Shown here: positions 41,429 through 44,422 of the stretch, piece after piece
How the letters are laid out: each line of letters begins with the position of its first letter
Position numbering within the stretch: position 1 is the first letter of the stretch
Source: Bryobacterales bacterium
Lineage (GTDB): Bacteria; Acidobacteriota; Terriglobia; Bryobacterales; Bryobacteraceae
Length of the DNA: 44,422 nt
NCBI GenBank assembly: GCA_003142355.1
Contig: PLMF01000432.1
Location: forward strand, 1 to 44,422
Reading direction: 5' to 3'
Program-made: the position numbers and the translations under genes
The notes under the pieces: model-generated
What the model saw: the letters and a program-made list of their open reading frames with translations, nothing else
Database searches by the model: none
Told to the model about the DNA's origin: nothing

Positions 41429-42244
41429 CTAACGTTTGCCAGGATTTGGAAGACGTGCAAGGGCGATTGCTGCAGCTACTGCCACGTTCACGCTTTCGAC
41501 CCCCTCGCGCCCAGCCGGGATTCTCACCAACACATCCGAGAACTTCTTTGTTCGCTGCCGAAGTCCTTCGCCTTCTGCCCCAAGAACGAGCACATTCTTT
41601 TCGCCGAACTCGACCTCATTGATTGTCTGCTCGCCTCGCTCATCCAGTCCGTAAACCGAAAACCCCAGATCCTTTAGAGTATCCAAACTTCGGGCAAGGT
41701 TTGTGACTTTGAAGATCCGCACGTACTCCGCACCGCCAGAAGCCACGCGTACTACACTCGTCGTAACATCGGCGGAACGATTCTTGAGCAACAGGACCGC
41801 GTCTGCCCCGAAGAAAGCGGCGTTACGCAATATGGCCGCCAGATTCTGCGGATTCGACACTTGGTCAAGCGCCAGCACAATTCGAGCGTCCGCAAGACTG
41901 TCGAGGTCCTGTTCTGTGTAGACTGTCCGAGCTTCGGCAACAGCAAAGACGCCCTGATGGCGGAACTGCCGCTCTTCGCTGGTGAAGCGCGCGAGGTGCA
42001 GGAACTCGTCCATCGGGAGGACTATCGGAGTAATGCCAGCGGCGACGGACAGCTCGGTGATCTCGTTTATGACGGCATCCTTCCCGGGGAGCACAACCAC
42101 CTTCCGAACAGCTTTCGGACGCGTCCGCAATACCGCGCGGACCGAATGCTTCCCGAAAATTCGTTCCAACCTGGAGTTCTCAGACCGCGAATGTGGCGCG
42201 GCTGCTTGAACACCTCGATGTTGCCGATGATGACGTAACGCCAT
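41429..42244 (-). CDS. TrmH/SpoU-family RNA 2'-O-methyltransferase
   Basis: A 271-residue enzyme from ATG 42244; a TTG at 42307 is an alternative. The three SpoU motifs of the knotted SPOUT fold are present: VSNPQNLAAILRNAAFFGADA (Asn and catalytic Arg), VLVLGAEGEGL, and IPAGREGVESVNVAVAAAIAL in part (the usual SLN is SVN). An N-terminal substrate-binding domain (residues 28-110) begins RIFGKHSVRAVL. Relatives include RlmB and the antibiotic-resistance enzymes TsnR and AviRb, which methylate 23S rRNA. Located at the head of the putative nucleoside cluster, it may be housekeeping or self-resistance. Confidence 0.88.
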   Translation of the reverse strand: MALRHHRQHRGVQAAAPHSRSENSRLERIFGKHSVRAVLRTRPKAVRKVVVLPGKDAVINEITELSVAAGITPIVLPMDEFLHLARFTSEERQFRHQGVFAVAEARTVYTEQDLDSLADARIVLALDQVSNPQNLAAILRNAAFFGADAVLLLKNRSADVTTSVVRVASGGAEYVRIFKVTNLARSLDTLKDLGFSVYGLDERGEQTINEVEFGEKNVLVLGAEGEGLRQRTKKFSDVLVRIPAGREGVESVNVAVAAAIALARLPNPGKR

Positions 42245-42329
42245 TTGATAACCAGAAAGCGCTTCGGTGAACGGCACGAAGCACCGCCCGACCCGAAAAT
42301 CTCCCAATCACACGCTCAACCGAATAGAA

Positions 42330-42346
42330 CTTGTTTGCAAAACAAG
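42330..42346. promoter_or_regulatory. Inverted repeat between divergent rRNA-methyltransferase genes
   Basis: CTTGTTTGCAAAACAAG has perfect 7-bp arms and a 3-bp centre, about 86 bp from the TrmH-family start. The same interval holds three AGCACGG direct repeats near 42376-42409. It is a candidate operator for divergent control of 42244 and 42435. Confidence 0.35.
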
Positions 42347-42434
42347 ACGTAAGTGGTTGTACAGAAACGTAGTTTAGCACGGTTCAGCACGGGCCCCCCA
42401 GCACGGGCAACGCGTCTTCCGTTACACTCGACAA

Positions 42435-43205
42435 ATGCTCCTCTGCTCTGTCCGCGGTTGTCGAATGCCGTTGGTGCGCGAGGGGCGGCGGCTGCTCTGT
42501 GAGCGAGGACACTCCTTCGACATCGCACGGAGCGGGTACATCAATCTTCTGCAGCCACAAGACCGTCGCTCAAAGCACCCCGGCGACGCGGCAACTGTTG
42601 TCGCTGCTCGCCGCCGACTACATGACCGAGGTGTGACCGCGCCACTGTTACGTGCAATCGCAGAGTTCGCACCTACCACGAGGGGCGACGTAGTTCTTGA
42701 CGTCGGCTGTGGGGACGGCTTCTACCTCGCCAATCTCGGTCGTCAGACCGGGTTTGATGCCCACGGTGTTGACATCTCGATTGCAGCCGTAGATGCTGCT
42801 AGCAGGCGCTACCCCGAATGCGAGTGGGTTGTGGCCAATGCAGACCGATCCATACCTTACGCAAACGCGCGCTTCTCCCTGCTGTTATCGATCACGGGTC
42901 GCATGAATTCGAAGGAGTTCCGGCGCGTACTTCGGGACGATGGCCGGCTGCTCGTCGGTGTTTCTGGCCCCGATGATCTTATTGAAATGCGCCGTACGAG
43001 GCACGACCGCGTCTCACGGACCGTCGATGAGTTTGCACGCGAGTTCACCCTTGGCAGAAGACACAGAGTCATCACGGTAGCGCACCTCGATGCCGGGGCC
43101 ATGAACGACATCATGCTTTCGGTCTATCGACCAAGCCGAACGCAGCCAGCGCAAGGTTCGCAAGTGACCTTTAGCCTCGATCTTCTTCTGTTTCGTCCTG
43201 TGTGA
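42435..43205 (+). CDS. RlmA/TlrB-family 23S rRNA (guanine-N1) methyltransferase
   Basis: A 256-residue protein with the RlmA layout. The N-terminal zinc site is C-x4-C-x13-C-x3-H (LLCSVRGCRMPLVREG, RRLLCERGHSFDIARSGYINLL in parts), followed by the family phrase ARSGYINLLQPQ. The methyltransferase motif I is LDVGCGDGFYLANLG. LLVGVSGPDDLIEMR corresponds to the LxxxxPxxxHLxEL segment. RlmA(I) methylates G745, and RlmA(II)/TlrB methylates G748 in tylosin producers, giving resistance. The first spacer is four rather than two residues. Divergent from the TrmH-like gene. Confidence 0.85.
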   Translation: MLLCSVRGCRMPLVREGRRLLCERGHSFDIARSGYINLLQPQDRRSKHPGDAATVVAARRRLHDRGVTAPLLRAIAEFAPTTRGDVVLDVGCGDGFYLANLGRQTGFDAHGVDISIAAVDAASRRYPECEWVVANADRSIPYANARFSLLLSITGRMNSKEFRRVLRDDGRLLVGVSGPDDLIEMRRTRHDRVSRTVDEFAREFTLGRRHRVITVAHLDAGAMNDIMLSVYRPSRTQPAQGSQVTFSLDLLLFRPV

Positions 43206-43366
43206 GCTTGCGGTCAATCAGAACTCTCGCGTCTTACGCCGCCGTCGTTTTCGCATTGATCGTGACCACCTGGGGCCTTTGCCTGTCTCTGGCGGTAGTT
43301 CGTTCCGGGCCGCACGGCGATTCGCGCCACCTCGTTGAGGCGGGTTTCAAGGTTTTCCATAAGCGT
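43202..43366 (+). pseudogene. Possible truncated membrane-protein start
   Basis: A GTG overlapping the RlmA-like stop (GTGA) opens a frame whose first 35 residues contain one hydrophobic helix (SYAAVVFALIVTTWGLCLSLAVV split over the helix). The frame then runs antisense through the next gene, where it is a shadow. This may be the head of a deleted gene formerly coupled to the methyltransferase. Support is weak. Confidence 0.25.
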
Positions 43367-44422
43367 TCAGTAGATGAAGGAGCGGTCGTCGGTCGTGGGC
43401 ATCGGCACGGGCCACCCGAACAGGCAGACGTGGTCGTAAGCCCAAATCTTGATGGCCGGAAGGCCGAGGCGGTTGACGTTCACGAACTCCCGCAGCCACG
43501 GCCAGGTGCCGTAATAGAGGCCCATCAGGTAGCGGCAGTGGACTTGGTCCCAGGCGAGTTCCCTCCACGGGTACGCGGCGCACCGGCTGGTCTGGTCGAG
43601 GTTGTGGTTGATTCCCGGATATTGGTAGCCCTCGATCAGGAACGTGTCAAAACCGGAGCCCGCGCGCGTGGTCCATTGCGACGGGAGGTTGATGTACCGC
43701 AGCAGCTTGCAGTTGTCCGGGTCGTTCACGTCCATCGGCCACAACAGCTCGAACACGGCGGACGGGCACTGCGAGAGAACGTAGCTCTGGATGGCGGCCA
43801 CGTAGTTGTACAGGCGCGTCCGCAGAAAGTTTGCGTCGGCGTAGCTGTTGAGCGAGGGATCGTCGTTCGGCGTGTGGAAGGTCGCCAGCGCGCGGCCGAG
43901 TGCCGACTGTGCGGCGGCCTGCGTGTCCGCATCGTGAAACGCCATCCCGGACGCGTTCGCCAGGAACCACCAGAGGATTTCGCCGAACTGGAGTTTGGGC
44001 GTCAATCCTGCCGCGAGCATCAGGGCCGCCATCGCTGCGTAGGCCTGCCCCATGTAAGCCTGCGGCCCGGAACTGAAAGCGATCTGCGAACTGTTCAGCG
44101 TGCCGAATCCCGTGGCTGTCTCCACCGCCATGCCGTCGGGGAAGCGTTGAACCCACACGGCGCCACCGGCTGGATTGTCCGGCGGCTGAACCAGTTCCTG
44201 GGAGAACGAGCAGACGGCGCTCATGCCGTTCGACTTGAGCAGGCTGAAGAAATCCGTGTTCCAATCGCGGAAGGCCCGGTTGAGCACCGGAGTCTGGGTT
44301 GAATCGATGACCCACTTCACGCCATACGTACCACCTTGCATGTCGCCGGTCACCGCGGCGTGGCCGCTGCCGGTATTGGACGCGGGCAGTTCCGTGTAGA
44401 CGTGATACTGCCACCCGCTCGC
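43367..44422 (-). CDS. Large protein of unknown family, N-terminus beyond window edge
   Basis: The frame is open from the stop at 43367 through the right edge (352 codons visible). It is rich in aromatic residues, with conserved-looking runs such as KWVIDSTQTPVLNRAFRDWN, FGEILWWFLANASGMAFHD and LLWPMDVNDPDNCKLLRYIN. The composition and acid-rich loops after short strands suggest a TIM-barrel, glycosidase-like region, similar to large structural or phage-tail-associated barrel proteins, but I cannot name the family. GC-rich like the flanking genome, so outside the acquired cluster. Confidence 0.7.
   Translation of the reverse strand, partial: ASGWQYHVYTELPASNTGSGHAAVTGDMQGGTYGVKWVIDSTQTPVLNRAFRDWNTDFFSLLKSNGMSAVCSFSQELVQPPDNPAGGAVWVQRFPDGMAVETATGFGTLNSSQIAFSSGPQAYMGQAYAAMAALMLAAGLTPKLQFGEILWWFLANASGMAFHDADTQAAAQSALGRALATFHTPNDDPSLNSYADANFLRTRLYNYVAAIQSYVLSQCPSAVFELLWPMDVNDPDNCKLLRYINLPSQWTTRAGSGFDTFLIEGYQYPGINHNLDQTSRCAAYPWRELAWDQVHCRYLMGLYYGTWPWLREFVNVNRLGLPAIKIWAYDHVCLFGWPVPMPTTDDRSFIY

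Noticed and set aside
43370..44302. Plus-strand frame of 366 codons from 43202
   Set aside because: After the first 40 codons it is the antisense of the minus-strand gene, with no protein-like pattern.
1..44422. tRNA, rRNA or CRISPR genes
   Set aside because: No cloverleaf, rRNA core sequence or regular repeat-spacer pattern was seen in any intergenic interval by eye; a covariance-model scan was not possible.

Overview
The window looks like chromosomal DNA of a soil-type Acidobacterium, probably of the Bryobacterales/Solibacter group. This is inferred from GC-rich coding sequence, an S46 peptidase, a seven-PAS histidine kinase, Pro/Gly-rich secreted hydrolases and many small dispersed repeats; no rRNA or other marker was seen that would settle it. 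From about 30.6 to 43.2 kb the DNA is visibly less GC-rich, with A/T third positions and TTG/GTG starts, which suggests acquired DNA.

Layout. 1-11 kb: a partial S46 peptidase, a DUF3800 protein, a TPR protein whose 3' end holds two hairpins, a large PAS sensor kinase, a PH-like membrane protein translationally coupled to an unusual short-chain dehydrogenase/metallo-beta-lactamase chimera, a VOC protein and a decayed IS110 transposase. 11.6-18.8 kb: a minus-strand operon of seven genes, nearly all joined by 4-bp stop/start overlaps. It encodes zinc-ribbon and multi-span membrane proteins, an 888-residue exported multidomain protein, and two unknown proteins. The last domain of the exported protein carries the residue pattern of CyaA/edema-factor/ExoY nucleotidyl cyclase toxins. 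19.2-21.3 kb: a PMT/ArnT-type glycosyltransferase. 21.7-23.2 kb: an AbiEi/AbiEii toxin-antitoxin pair.

23.8-28.5 kb: a nitrosative-stress module containing a Crp/Fnr regulator, a DUF438-hemerythrin-PAS protein, the Ric/YtfE iron-sulfur repair protein and hybrid cluster protein Hcp. Each promoter region has one GTGA-N6-TCAC site, a likely self-contained regulon. 28.5-29.5 kb holds a broken serine recombinase and copies of a dispersed repeat.

30.7-43.2 kb is the most interesting stretch: an EF-P homologue, then a cluster with a nucleoside-deoxyribosyltransferase-like protein, a glycosyltransferase resembling cytosylglucuronate synthase (MilC/BlsD), a radical SAM enzyme resembling cytosylglucuronate decarboxylase (BlsE), a DegT-type sugar aminotransferase, SurE nucleotidase, a SAM methyltransferase, two more radical SAM/SPASM enzymes and further glycosyltransferases. 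Two rRNA-methyltransferase-type genes (TrmH/SpoU and RlmA/TlrB families) sit at one end. Together these read as a candidate peptidyl-nucleoside (blasticidin/mildiomycin-like) pathway with ribosome-modifying self-resistance, in a phylum not usually associated with such compounds. The right edge cuts a large protein of unknown family. No tRNA, rRNA or CRISPR array was seen.
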